Numbered from the stretch's first letter, positions 35,075 to 44,522 are shown. The stretch: DNA of 64,000 nucleotides from Paenibacillus dokdonensis (GCF_004916975.1 NZ_STGQ01000002.1:434001-498000); one strand, 5' to 3'. Program-made: numbers and translations. Notes: generated by a model from the sequence alone, not told the origin.

Positions 35075-35494
35075 TAAAAATAGGCCCTGGGGACGTAAAT
35101 TCCCTTCGGGCTGAATCTGCAGTCCATTGGCAATAAACCTGATCTGATTGGCACCCACCTCAATATCTGTGATCTCGTCTCTAGCGTTCAGCATTGTATA
35201 TGTAAATCCGAGGATTCAGATCCGTGTTCGTTTCCGGCGATGGACGGAAGATGGCAAGATGAGAGCTGTATTTGAAGCATTCAATGATCTATAGTCTTCT
35301 AGCATTTAGAAAAGCGATTGCCTGAACAAGGAATCGCCTTTCCTTTCGTCAATTCATTCCAGGTGACTCAAAACGTGCTGCATCGTCAGTCTAAAACTTA
35401 ATTTCTCCAGAATACTAACATTATTAAAGAGAAAAAGGGATTATTATGGATTTATTTGGAAAATAGTCGTCATACCTTCGTAAAGGAGGAGCTT
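35075..35494. other. Scarred intergenic region with possible transposase fragment
   Basis: No intact gene. A 25-codon plus-strand frame at 35220-35294 reads RVRFRRWTEDGKMRAVFEAF before a stop, resembling the N-terminal part of IS5-type transposases. A hairpin at about 35312-35341 (GCGATT/AATCGC) with CTTTCC after it may be a terminator. Other short frames here look decayed. Confidence 0.35.
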
Positions 35495-36004
35495 ATGAAC
35501 TTATCCAAATCATTTTTTGGGGGTGGAATTTTACTTTCTATAGTAGGTGGAGTAGATGAGACTGGAATTTTTATTTTACATCATGAAGCGCTCAATGATA
35601 GTAAAGCTGAAAAGTCATTAAATCCGATGGCAGCATCTTGGAGCTATACTCCTAATGATAGAGAAACAGGAATTTGTTATAACGCGTTGGGAGGCAAACT
35701 GTTCGACCTATATGCTTCCGCCTCATTTCAATATAACGGTTCCGATGTAAAAGTTGCTCAAAGTGATGGGGATAGGAAACAATATTTTTTTGGAGCAACA
35801 TTAAAAATTGATCCTGTTAATATGGGGACATCTAGATTTCCCGTTATAGAGGGCTATATATATGCCGAAGTCTACAGCCGACTTAAAGTTGACACTGTCC
35901 TAGGCATCAAGTGGTTTGGTGTTTCCATTGGTCAATCCACTATAGAAGTTGAGATTGGAAGTACTGTGGCTGGGAATGTCTACAAAGGTGTGAAAGTCGT
36001 ATAA
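35495..36004 (+). CDS. AT-rich orphan protein
   Basis: A 169-residue protein that I do not recognise. It starts with a glycine-rich hydrophobic stretch (FFGGGILLSIVGGVDETGIF) that is not a standard signal peptide, and continues as an apparently beta-rich protein (YIYAEVYSRLKVDTVLGIKW). The ATG at 35495 is favoured by AAAGGAGG 5 nt upstream. Codon use is visibly more AT-rich than its neighbours, and an IS3-family remnant begins 20 bp after its stop, so recent acquisition is likely. Possible roles such as a secreted or prophage-type protein are guesses. Confidence 0.6.
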   Translation: MNLSKSFFGGGILLSIVGGVDETGIFILHHEALNDSKAEKSLNPMAASWSYTPNDRETGICYNALGGKLFDLYASASFQYNGSDVKVAQSDGDRKQYFFGATLKIDPVNMGTSRFPVIEGYIYAEVYSRLKVDTVLGIKWFGVSIGQSTIEVEIGSTVAGNVYKGVKVV

Positions 36005-36023
36005 CACATGACCCTGTTGGTAA

Positions 36024-36370
36024 TGAACTGACCCCAAAATTTAGACACAAGGTGACTTAGGCTGCTACAGAGGACTGAAGGCGGTATTCTACCGACGACA
36101 GTCCTCTGAGCTTTTGTTTGTCCTTCGGTGGTTGTAATAGTGCATATACTGTGTAATTCTTGCAAATTCTTGGATTCAGTCTCAAGATACAGCAGAAATT
36201 CTCTATCACTGAGTTATCCAAACAATTCCCCTTGTGTAATTCCTCTTTCTGAGAGCATATACTGGTATTTTTTTTGCTGGTATACCACCATTAATCAGAG
36301 TGCAGAATGAGATTATGTTGCTCAGGAAGCCTTTCAAAGGCTTCTCCGAGCCCTTGGCCGTAAGGTTTAC
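36024..36370 (-). pseudogene. IS3-family (IS150-like) transposase remnant with one terminal repeat
   Basis: On the minus strand, pieces of the DDE transposase C-terminus are readable in shifting frames: EAFERLPEQHNLILHSD, a stop where Gln should follow, YQYMLSERGITQ, KGNCLDNSVIENF and KLRGLSSVEYRLQSSVAA ending at 36057. The catalytic Asp (HSD) and Glu (IENF) regions are present, but frameshifts, a stop and internal deletions make it dead. The sequence starting TGAACTGACCCC at 36024 fits the terminal inverted repeat. The other end is lost. Confidence 0.75.
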
Positions 36371-36458
36371 GATGATGTCATTGGCCTGTCTTGTAACACG
36401 ACCCGTATTGCTAATGACACTTGTATTGTAAGAAGACCAAAAAAATGCCGCAAGGTAT

Positions 36459-37697
36459 CTAGGTAGGTATGGTTATAAGAAAAGTTGTGCCTTTGCCCTT
36501 TTCGCTATCGACTTCAATGCTCCCTTTCACCTTATTGATTGTACTGTAGACCATGAGCATGCCCAGCCCCGTTCCTTCCTCTTTGGTCGAATAATACGGC
36601 TTGCCTAGACGTGATATTTCCTCCCTCGTCATTCCAATGCCGGTGTCCTGGATGCGGAGCACAATATTTTGCTTTCTTTCCGAGACATCGATGAATAATG
36701 TACCGCCACCCTTTTCTTTCATCGCTTCAATACCGTTTTTATATAAATTAATAAAACATTGCTGAATTTGGTTCCGGTCATAATGTGTATTGAGCGAGTT
36801 ATTAAAACTGAATTTAACCTCTACTTCATGTATGGAGGCATAAGGCATAATGATATTTTTGGTATACTCTAACTCCGCACTCATGTTGGAATAAACCATA
36901 TTTTCGGATTGCGGTTTGGCAAATGAGAGATAATCGCTGACTATTTTTTCTGCTCGTCTCAGCTCCTGCAGCGATAATCCCACATATTCCTTTTCCTCCC
37001 GCGTGAGGGTTTTCGATCTGTTTAACAGCTGCAAAAAACCGCTGGTAACCGTAAGCGGATTTCTAATTTCATGTGACACGCTAGCTGCGAGCTCACTGAC
37101 GACATTTAATCTTTCCGATTGCATAATCCGGTCACGATTTTTAATATTGGTAATAATTTTTTCTATTAAAATCATAATGACACTCATCACCCCAACATGC
37201 GTCGTTAAGGCATTAAGGGCGAGAACCCAGAATTCTCTGTTTAACGCTCCATGAGCAAAGCTCAATGTAAACAGGTAAAATCCCATGGTAAGGAAAGAAG
37301 CAATCGTTGCCCATATGACTCGGCCCTTCGAGCTTAATTTCACGAATTTTTTGCTGTATAACGGCACTAAAATCATGACCGTTGTTGAAAAAAGAAAGGA
37401 TTGGATCGTACCGGCTCCACCCACATAGAATCGGTAAAGATTTAAGATGATATATAAAGGGAGAACATTTCTATATCCTCCAAAAAGAGCCATGATAATA
37501 AACGGAATATATCTCAAATCAAAAATAAATCCGATTTCGAGTTTAAAAGGTTTGGCAATACAGAGACTCATCGTCAAGGCCGATAGTAAAATAAGAGCCT
37601 TTCTATTAAAGGAATGTGCTCTATTTTCAAAGAAAATCAGAGATACGACAACTGGAAACAGTAAAAACAAGAAATTCAAAAGTAAAGTTTCAAACAA
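36459..37697 (-). CDS. KinB-like membrane sensor histidine kinase
   Basis: A 412-residue kinase with five or six N-terminal membrane helices (about 1-185) of the 5TM-5TMR_LYT type, then HisKA with His in LAASVSHEIRNPLTVTSGFL and HATPase_c with N-box INLYKNGIEAM, G1 DTGIGM and G2 GTGLGMLMVY. The architecture matches KinB and related kinases that start the sporulation phosphorelay in Bacilli. No response regulator is adjacent, as is usual for phosphorelay kinases. The TTG start follows AAGGAAG. It sits next to the IS scar. Confidence 0.9.
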   Translation of the reverse strand: MFETLLLNFLFLLFPVVVSLIFFENRAHSFNRKALILLSALTMSLCIAKPFKLEIGFIFDLRYIPFIIMALFGGYRNVLPLYIILNLYRFYVGGAGTIQSFLFSTTVMILVPLYSKKFVKLSSKGRVIWATIASFLTMGFYLFTLSFAHGALNREFWVLALNALTTHVGVMSVIMILIEKIITNIKNRDRIMQSERLNVVSELAASVSHEIRNPLTVTSGFLQLLNRSKTLTREEKEYVGLSLQELRRAEKIVSDYLSFAKPQSENMVYSNMSAELEYTKNIIMPYASIHEVEVKFSFNNSLNTHYDRNQIQQCFINLYKNGIEAMKEKGGGTLFIDVSERKQNIVLRIQDTGIGMTREEISRLGKPYYSTKEEGTGLGMLMVYSTINKVKGSIEVDSEKGKGTTFLITIPT

Positions 37698-37957
37698 CAG
37701 TTAACTTCCTTTCAACCTTTTGTAACTAAAAATCATATATCAGGTTCCGAGCTATACAATAGAAGATTACGCTAATCACATGTTGTAAGTAAAGCTAAAG
37801 CTGTTAATTATGGATGTCCGATCCAATTTTTGAATGACTCCATCAAGCATGTAGTGGCTCATAAAATAAACCGTACATTGGCACTTTTTAATTGTCGATT
37901 TCCTTAGTATCCTTTTTACTAATGACTTGAACATGGACAAAAAAGGAGATAACGCCG

Positions 37958-38545
37958 ATGAAGGTCGAACCCACCATTTTGCAGGATGAAAGAGTCATCC
38001 TTGTTCCCATGGAAGCCTCTCATATTGCCCCGCTTTACGAAGCGCTGAACGATCCGGAAATATGGACGTACTCCCCTCCGGGTATGCGAAATATTGACGA
38101 CATGAAAACTTATGTGGAAACGGCATTAGAGGAACGGGCTGAAGGGATTGCGATGCCTTTTGTCATCCGCGACATGGAAACAGATCGTTTAGTTGGAACG
38201 ACTCGGTTTGCTGATATCTCCGCCCGGCACAGACAACTGGAAATCGGTTGGACGGCACTTGCCCGGGAGGCGTGGAGAACTCACGTCAACACCGAATGTA
38301 AATATTTGCTGCTGCAGCATTGTTTTGAAACATTGGGCACGGTCCGTGTACAGCTTAAAGCCGATTCCCGCAATACCCGCTCATTAAGAGCAATGGAGCG
38401 TATTGGCGCTGTTGCGGAAGGAGTCCACAGAAACCATCGCATTTTGAATGACGGCTACATCAGAGACACCGCTTACTATAGCTTTATCGCATCGGAATGG
38501 ACAGATGTAAAAATGAGGTTAAAAGGCATGCTAGCGGATAGATGA
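37958..38545 (+). CDS. GNAT N-acetyltransferase, RimJ/RimL type
   Basis: A 195-residue acetyltransferase of the Acetyltransf_3 group. It begins with the typical LQDERVILVPMEASHIAPLY, has the acetyl-CoA core around IGWTALAREAWRTHVNTECK and ends with MERIGAVAEGVHRNHRILND. The acceptor is unknown; relatives modify ribosomal proteins or small amines. AAAAGGAG precedes the ATG, and a hairpin terminator follows. Confidence 0.9.
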   Translation: MKVEPTILQDERVILVPMEASHIAPLYEALNDPEIWTYSPPGMRNIDDMKTYVETALEERAEGIAMPFVIRDMETDRLVGTTRFADISARHRQLEIGWTALAREAWRTHVNTECKYLLLQHCFETLGTVRVQLKADSRNTRSLRAMERIGAVAEGVHRNHRILNDGYIRDTAYYSFIASEWTDVKMRLKGMLADR

Positions 38546-38577
38546 CGATTCAGCACCTTGCACCACTTGCCATTTCA

Positions 38578-38601
38578 GGGCATCCACATGGATGTCCTTT
38601 T
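38578..38601 (+). terminator. Terminator of the acetyltransferase gene
   Basis: GGGCATCC and GGATGTCC (one G-U) around ACAT, followed by TTTTCGTT. Confidence 0.65.
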
Positions 38602-38720
38602 CGTTCATGAATGTACCGATAAATTTTACTGGATTCGAGTATAATGGATAAGTATACGATAGATATACGGTGGAAATCGGTATGTATAGGTATTCGAATA
38701 TAGTGTAGAAGAGGTTAAAG

Positions 38721-40166
38721 ATGAGTGAGAAGCACTTTACAGATTATAAATTAGGTGAAGAGATCCTGAGAGCGCTGAGCAGCTTGGGCTATGAGACGCC
38801 AACCGAGGTTCAGGCGGAAGTCATTCCCGTTGCGCTCGAGAAGCAGGATCTTGTTGTCAAATCGCAAACAGGCAGCGGCAAAACAGCTGCTTATGGCATC
38901 CCGCTCTGCGAGCTGGTCGATTGGAATGAGAATAAGCCGCAGGCATTGATCCTGACGCCAACCCGCGAACTCGCGTTGCAGGTTAATGAAGACATAACGA
39001 ATATTGGACGCTTTAAGCGGATCAAGGCGACGCCTCTTTTTGGAAAACATCCTTTTCATATACAAAAAGCCGAGTTAAAGCAAAGAACGCATATGGTTGT
39101 GGGTACGCCGGGCCGTGTGCTGGACCACATTGAACGCGGCACACTATCGCTGGATCGGATTGCCTATCTCGTCATTGACGAAGCTGATGAGATGCTGAAT
39201 ATGGGCTTTATTGAGCAAGTTCAGTCGATTATCCAAGCACTGCCTCGTGACAGAGTTACCATGTTGTTCTCCGCTACGTTCCCTGAGGATGTGCTCAAGC
39301 TGTCACGCAAGTATATGGATCACCCTGCCCAAATTGAGATCAAAGCGAGCGGTCTTACGACAGCCACGATTGAACATTCTCTCATTCAGGTGACGGAAGC
39401 GGACAAGCTGGCACGGCTTCTAGACCTGCTCATTGTTGAGAGCCCGGACAGCTGTATTGTTTTCTGCCGTACGCAGGAGCATGTGGATAAACTATTCAGA
39501 GAAATGGCTGATCTCCGTTACCCGTGTGATCGTATCCATGGAGGGATGGAGCAGGAAGAACGATTCGAGGTCATGAATGCGTTCAGAAGAGGCCAATTCC
39601 GTTACTTGATTGCAACAGATGTAGCCGCCAGGGGCATCGATATCACGAATATTACCCATGTGATTAACTATGATATTCCACTTGAAAAGGAAAGCTATGT
39701 TCATCGTACAGGACGTACGGGACGTGCAGGAAAGACGGGTAAAGCGATAACCCTCGTCACGCCGAAGGATAGCAGGAGATTAGCCGATATTGAAGCGTAT
39801 ATTGGATTTGCGATACCGGTCGTGAAGGCTCCCTCCGAAGAGTCTGTTGATCGTCGCAGAGAAGATTTTGAACAAAAACTAAATATCCGGCCTGAACTCA
39901 AGAAAGATAAGCGTGAGCAATTAAACAAGCAGATTATGAAGCTTAACTTCAATGGCGGGAAAAAGAAAAAGCTTAGAGCCGTGGACTTTGTTGGAACGAT
40001 CGCTAAGCTTGAAGGGGTCACCGCAGACGATATCGGGATTATTACGATCCTTGATTTTGTGACGGATGTGGAAATTCTGAATGGCAAAGGACCGCTTGTG
40101 CTTGAAATGATGAAGGACACAACGGTAAAAGGCAAACTGTTAAAGGTGCGCAAAGGGAATAAGTAA
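38721..40166 (+). CDS. dbpA: DEAD-box RNA helicase with DbpA RNA-binding domain
   Basis: A 481-residue helicase. The Q motif lies near GYETPTEVQAEVIP, motif I is SQTGSGKTAAYGIP, motif II is VIDEADEML, motif III is FSATFP and motif VI is HRTGRTGRAGKTG. The last ~75 residues form a DbpA/YxiN RNA-recognition domain (FVGTIAKLEGVTADDIGIIT), which targets 23S rRNA hairpin 92 in DbpA and YxiN. It probably helps 50S subunit assembly. A TATAAT at 38640 may be its -10 box. A strong terminator follows. Confidence 0.93.
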   Translation: MSEKHFTDYKLGEEILRALSSLGYETPTEVQAEVIPVALEKQDLVVKSQTGSGKTAAYGIPLCELVDWNENKPQALILTPTRELALQVNEDITNIGRFKRIKATPLFGKHPFHIQKAELKQRTHMVVGTPGRVLDHIERGTLSLDRIAYLVIDEADEMLNMGFIEQVQSIIQALPRDRVTMLFSATFPEDVLKLSRKYMDHPAQIEIKASGLTTATIEHSLIQVTEADKLARLLDLLIVESPDSCIVFCRTQEHVDKLFREMADLRYPCDRIHGGMEQEERFEVMNAFRRGQFRYLIATDVAARGIDITNITHVINYDIPLEKESYVHRTGRTGRAGKTGKAITLVTPKDSRRLADIEAYIGFAIPVVKAPSEESVDRRREDFEQKLNIRPELKKDKREQLNKQIMKLNFNGGKKKKLRAVDFVGTIAKLEGVTADDIGIITILDFVTDVEILNGKGPLVLEMMKDTTVKGKLLKVRKGNK

Positions 40167-40188
40167 AAGTTGAACTGACATATAAAAG

Positions 40189-40227
40189 AATGATCTCGGC
40201 ACCATGCCAAGATCATCCTTTTTTTGC
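40189..40227 (+). terminator. Terminator after the helicase gene
   Basis: TGATCTCGGC and GCCAAGATCA form a stem around ACCAT, followed by seven T. Confidence 0.85.
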
Positions 40228-40240
40228 TGTGCCCGTGTAA

Positions 40241-41092
40241 TCATCGTAATTTCTTTTGATTTCCACATACAAAGTTTTGGATATACTCTAATTGCTCTTC
40301 GTTGGGCATTATACTGCGAATTTCGTTAAATTTGGCAACAGCTGAATCAAGAGCAGTCTCTCTCCCTACGATTTCCCCAATACTGGATAGATCATCCATG
40401 AGGCTCCACATTTCTGCATGCGTTTTTGGATCTTGATGCCCTGTCAGATAGACGTTTACATCGTATTTCTTTATTTTATCCAATAGAATCGTGAGCTCGT
40501 TTTGATCATAACTCCATTCCCCGCTGTAAAAGTCCTGATAGATGCAATCCCCCAGAAACATTATTTTTTCATCAGGGATATAAATAATGGATGAGTCCTG
40601 TGCATGAACCCCTCCGACATGCTCCACAACACAAGTCATGCCACCTAAATCAATCTCGATTTTGTTATTAAAAGTAAGATCCGGCGCTCTCAGCTCCAGA
40701 TGATCCCGTGTAGGCATTTCACGTTTTATCATGTTACTGCAAAACTCAATTTCCTCACCCGTCTTAACCCGAGCATCTAATGAGGCATCATCCCATTTTA
40801 CAGTTTGCAGATATTCTATCTTTTTCTTCGTTTCATCATGGCTGATGGTTAATAAATCCATCGTTTTCATACCAAAAATATGATCCCAATGCCAATGCGT
40901 AATGACAACAAGCTTCGCCGGCGCGATCTCCATTTTTTCGATGAGATTGAGGAAGTCCTTTGCATGTGCAGGTGAATTGCCTGAATCAACGATTAGGCTG
41001 AAGTTGTCTCCACAAACCAACCCTAGCGTGGGACGGTCCGTTTCGGAATACTGCGGCATGTAGTGCACTCTATTTCCAAGTTTTTTTAGCAT
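40241..41092 (-). CDS. Metallo-beta-lactamase-fold hydrolase
   Basis: A 283-residue MBL-fold protein. The metal motif is VITHWHWDHIFG; further ligands are the His of VEHVGGVHAQDS, the Asp of MFLGDCIYQDF and the His of YLTGHQDP. It has neither a beta-lactamase-specific extension nor a signal peptide, so a cytoplasmic hydrolase of unknown substrate is most likely. GAGAGAAGG precedes the ATG. Single gene convergent with the helicase. Confidence 0.88.
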   Translation of the reverse strand: MLKKLGNRVHYMPQYSETDRPTLGLVCGDNFSLIVDSGNSPAHAKDFLNLIEKMEIAPAKLVVITHWHWDHIFGMKTMDLLTISHDETKKKIEYLQTVKWDDASLDARVKTGEEIEFCSNMIKREMPTRDHLELRAPDLTFNNKIEIDLGGMTCVVEHVGGVHAQDSSIIYIPDEKIMFLGDCIYQDFYSGEWSYDQNELTILLDKIKKYDVNVYLTGHQDPKTHAEMWSLMDDLSSIGEIVGRETALDSAVAKFNEIRSIMPNEEQLEYIQNFVCGNQKKLR

Positions 41093-41307
41093 TGTAGTAC
41101 CTTCTCTCCTATTGCAAAAATTACAGGTAAACCATCATCTCATTATATCCTTTTGATAGGGGTTATATAAATCCAATAACTGACTTTATATCACCGATTC
41201 AAATTTGCTAAGTGAGCAGGCGATTCTCCTTGCCAGCAAATACAGTTTGAGCCCAGGATATATAGAAGTATATAAATGAATTTCTTTGATCGTCTTGCAA
41301 GCCTTGG

Positions 41308-42255
41308 CTACTGCTCGATGTCGTACACTTCTTCATTTACCAATCCATGAATAAAAGCCTCAAAGTTAGGTGCGAGTCTGGTTATTTTATAATTACTCTC
41401 TTTATCCACATAAATAACCTCGGGTTCGCCGTCATTTCCCGATGAACGGTAATCCAGCATCACCACTCCGGACTCAGAAGGACAATCACAAATCACCACG
41501 CCAACTTCAGGATAACCTCCATGTTCAATCACAAACCGACTGCCGGAATCTCCGCATAGCGAGTGCCGCTTCTTACGTCCAATTCCCAGAATACCGGAAA
41601 TCAGGATATGTTCTTGTGCTCCAGATGCTGCTCCTCCTATAGGAAAGCTTTTGTTTTGAGGAATGCCCCCGTTATGTAACTTCATCATATGAATATAGAA
41701 GGCCGGCAGCTTAAAGACCAGTTCTTCTTCTACGGAAGCAATCAGATCCTCTGTAGGCGGATCCGAAACATATTGCTCGGCTGCTTGCTCGCTATCATCC
41801 CAAAAGTTCGCGAAGTCGATATTGGTATCCAAATCGGGAACTGGCATGATTATAGGCTGCGCAATAGGCTCGGCATTGGAATCTTCTAACGGTTCTTGTT
41901 CTTCAGCCATTTTACTCCGAATTGAATCCAGGAACTCCAACGTATCCTCATCTCCGGGATCCAATTGATCTGCGATCTCGAATTCCCTTAAGGCATCATC
42001 ATATTGGTCCAGATAGTAATGCGCAAGTCCCATACGGTAGTGCCAGAGCGGATCTTCTTTACCCTCTTCTGCAATGGTTAAGAACTGTTCAATCGCCTCT
42101 TCGTAACGTTCGAGATTATTCATCGCTCTGCCTAAATGACTAATCAGTACATCATCTCTGTCCTCTGCAGGAATCTCCATAATGGCGTCTACGATTTCTT
42201 CGAATTTATCCTCTTCATGCCACTCATCCAGCTGTGCTAAAAGATCTTCTCTCAC
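41308..42255 (-). CDS. TPR protein fused to a SMI1/KNR4 (SUKH) domain
   Basis: A 315-residue fusion. The N-terminal ~110 residues contain TPR units (ERYEEAIEQFLTIAEEG, DQYDDALREFEIADQLDPGD), followed by an acidic linker (about 110-165) and a SMI1/KNR4-type domain (about 166-310, with VEEELVFKLPAFYIHMMKLH, GIGRKKRHSLCG and GVVMLDYRSSG). SUKH domains are frequent immunity proteins against polymorphic toxins, but no toxin gene is adjacent, and the fusion may act as a sensor or adaptor. The start is GTG with GGAGG upstream. Confidence 0.85.
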   Translation of the reverse strand: MREDLLAQLDEWHEEDKFEEIVDAIMEIPAEDRDDVLISHLGRAMNNLERYEEAIEQFLTIAEEGKEDPLWHYRMGLAHYYLDQYDDALREFEIADQLDPGDEDTLEFLDSIRSKMAEEQEPLEDSNAEPIAQPIIMPVPDLDTNIDFANFWDDSEQAAEQYVSDPPTEDLIASVEEELVFKLPAFYIHMMKLHNGGIPQNKSFPIGGAASGAQEHILISGILGIGRKKRHSLCGDSGSRFVIEHGGYPEVGVVICDCPSESGVVMLDYRSSGNDGEPEVIYVDKESNYKITRLAPNFEAFIHGLVNEEVYDIEQ

Positions 42256-42337
42256 ATGTATGCCTCCCAGTTCTAAGCCTTTTAGAAATTATACCATTTC
42301 CAGCACGGCCCTCTCCAATAATACCTATATTTCTATA

Positions 42338-43813
42338 TCATGTTCCGCAAAAGGTTCGGTATTGACGAGTAGAGTCCACAGGCAGAGCAGCGTAAACAGC
42401 CTGTTCTGGTAAATGTGCAAAAGGACTGGAAAGTGCCTCAAGCAGCTGCTCCATTACACTATAATCTCCATTTTTCTCCGCCGCTTCCAGCGCTTCTTCT
42501 ACTCGATGATTTCGGGGAATAATCGCGGGGTTGCTGCTACGCATCAACTCATGTGCTGATTCTATGGATTCCTGCTGCCTGTCTAGTCTCTCCTGCCATA
42601 ACATATACCACTCTGTAAACTCCGGTGTGCCAGACAGAACCGTATCATCCACCGTATTAAAGGTTAAGGCCAGGAAAGTATTCGTATAGTCAGCTTGATA
42701 CTTATGCATCATACTGAGGAGATCTTTGATAAGAGTCTCGTCCTGCTGCTCCTCGTTAAATATTCCAAGTTTCGCTCTCATTCCCGCAGTCCAAGAATCA
42801 AAATACAACGTAGTATATTCCGATAACGCACCCTGAGCCAGTTCGATGGCTTCCGATTGATTGTCATGAAGCAATGGCAATATGGCTTCCGCAAATCGTG
42901 CGAGATTCCAACCACCAATATACGGCTGATTTCCATAGGCATAGCGACCTTCCCGATCAATGGAGCTAAACACTGTTGCAGGGTCATAGGTATCCATAAA
43001 TGCGCAAGGGCCATAATCAATCGTTTCCCCGCTAATCGCCATATTATCGGTATTCATGACCCCATGAATAAAGCCAACCAGCTGCCATTTGGCAATCAGC
43101 ACAGCCTGACGTTTGATGACCTCCTGAAGTAAATGAAGATAACGATTTTCATCATCTTCTACATCTGGATAATGTCGTTGTAACGTATAATCCGCAAGAG
43201 TCCGAACATTCTCAACATTCCCCAATTGGGAAGCATATTCGAAAGTACCTACGCGCAAATGACTTGCAGCCACGCGAGTAAGAATAGCGCCTTGCAAGTC
43301 TTTTTCACGGATCACGGATTCACCCGTAGATACCACCGCTAAGCTGCGAGTCGTAGGAATACCCAGCGCATGCATGGCTTCGCTAATGATGTATTCGCGC
43401 AGCATCGGACCAAGCGCCGCCCGACCATCACCTCGGCGGGAATAAGGTGTTGGGCCTGAACCCTTAAGTTGTATGTCCACACGCTCACCTTGGGGAGTAA
43501 TATGCTCACCAAGTAATACGGCCCGCCCATCCCCTAACATATTGAAATGCCCAAATTGATGCCCTGCATATGCCTGAGCAATAGGTAAAGCCCCTTCAGG
43601 AACCCTGTTTCCAGCAAGCTCCGCTACGCCTTCTTCACTTTGCAATGCTGCAGCGTTTAACGCTAAGGATGCCGCCAGCTTCTCATTGAAAATAACTAGC
43701 TGCGGAGATCTTACAGGGGCCGGGTTCATACGGCTAAAAAATAATTGCGGCAAACGGGTATAGCTATGATCAAAGTTCCAACCGGATTCCAAACATTCAT
43801 CTCTCTTTGCCAT
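42338..43813 (-). CDS. selO: SelO/YdiU-family protein adenylyltransferase
   Basis: A 491-residue SelO pseudokinase-fold enzyme. Hallmarks are FDHSYTRLPQLFFSRMNPAP at the N-terminus, VDIQLKGSGPTPYSRRGDGR with LREYIISEAMHALGIPTTRS, and the active-site region GVMNTDNMAISGETIDYGPC. SelO proteins transfer AMP to Ser, Thr or Tyr residues and are linked to redox stress (family knowledge). Unlike eukaryotic SelO it has no selenocysteine tail; bacterial forms often end in a Cys motif, and here the C-terminus is TFCGT. Confidence 0.95.
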   Translation of the reverse strand: MAKRDECLESGWNFDHSYTRLPQLFFSRMNPAPVRSPQLVIFNEKLAASLALNAAALQSEEGVAELAGNRVPEGALPIAQAYAGHQFGHFNMLGDGRAVLLGEHITPQGERVDIQLKGSGPTPYSRRGDGRAALGPMLREYIISEAMHALGIPTTRSLAVVSTGESVIREKDLQGAILTRVAASHLRVGTFEYASQLGNVENVRTLADYTLQRHYPDVEDDENRYLHLLQEVIKRQAVLIAKWQLVGFIHGVMNTDNMAISGETIDYGPCAFMDTYDPATVFSSIDREGRYAYGNQPYIGGWNLARFAEAILPLLHDNQSEAIELAQGALSEYTTLYFDSWTAGMRAKLGIFNEEQQDETLIKDLLSMMHKYQADYTNTFLALTFNTVDDTVLSGTPEFTEWYMLWQERLDRQQESIESAHELMRSSNPAIIPRNHRVEEALEAAEKNGDYSVMEQLLEALSSPFAHLPEQAVYAALPVDSTRQYRTFCGT

Positions 43814-43982
43814 CGCATAACCTTCTCTTCATTAGTTTTGGAATTCTATGCATACATCAAATAGAATTGATTACAGATGCCTTTTAGGGTATACCTCTTC
43901 CCATTTATTATACTCTTACTATAAATAACGATGGACGGAAATCAACATCAATGGTGTCAATCTAACAGCAAGCTTTTTATCT

Positions 43983-44019
43983 AAAAAAGCAAGAGCGCTA
44001 CCGATTAGGTACGCGCTCT
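43983..44019 (-). terminator. Terminator after the MarR gene
   Basis: On the minus strand AGAGCGCGTACC and GGTAGCGCTCT pair around TAATC, followed by TGCTTTTTT. Confidence 0.85.
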
Positions 44020-44078
44020 ATGTATCCAATACATGATATGCCTTGTCTTAAACTCTGCTCTTCGTCCATATAACGAAT

Positions 44079-44498
44079 CTAAGCTTCACTATCCAGCTTT
44101 TTGAAAATGGCTGCCATCTGCGCCCGATCCTGCTCGGTTAATTTTTCAAACAAAACCCTTTTCAGCCTTTGCCCCTCCAGTGTCGCCCGTCTTAGAACTT
44201 CGACACCTTTGTCGGTAATCTCCAAATAGATAATCCGCCGATCCGACTCGTCCACATTTCTGACGGCCAATTCCTTCGCGACAAGCTTGTCCGATAAATA
44301 ACTGAGCGTAGCGGGGGAAAGCCCTAATGTTTTCGCAATATCCGAGGGCCGGCTTCTTCCGTTTTGCTTCAGGTGGCCGAGCACAAGAACATGAGAGACA
44401 CCAAGGTCCTCATTGAATGTTTTGTTCCACTGAACGATCAGCTTGTTCGTAAAATTCTCCATACTTTGTATGAGTTCAAAAATGGTCTGCTCTTCCAT
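44079..44498 (-). CDS. MarR-family transcriptional regulator
   Basis: A 139-residue winged-helix regulator with recognition region RPSDIAKTLGLSPATLSYLS and wing NVDESDRRIIYLEITDKG. It is the last gene of the SDR-MFS-SDR cluster, on the same strand, and probably represses it; a palindrome with matching dimensions lies in the cluster promoter at 47532-47563. A hairpin at 44523-44552 separates it from the upstream SDR, so its level may be lower. AAGGAGG precedes the ATG. Confidence 0.92.
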   Translation of the reverse strand: MEEQTIFELIQSMENFTNKLIVQWNKTFNEDLGVSHVLVLGHLKQNGRSRPSDIAKTLGLSPATLSYLSDKLVAKELAVRNVDESDRRIIYLEITDKGVEVLRRATLEGQRLKRVLFEKLTEQDRAQMAAIFKKLDSEA

Positions 44499-44522
44499 TT
44501 GATCCTCCTTGTAAAAATAAAC

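Noticed and set aside
35003..35194. Minus-strand 63-codon frame overlapping the end of the MFS gene
   Set aside because: It has no ribosome-binding site, covers the 3' end of a solid gene, and shows no recognisable domain; at best a relic.
35980..36165. Minus-strand 61-codon open frame in the IS remnant
   Set aside because: It reads the transposase relic in the wrong frame; the true transposase codons are in another, broken frame.
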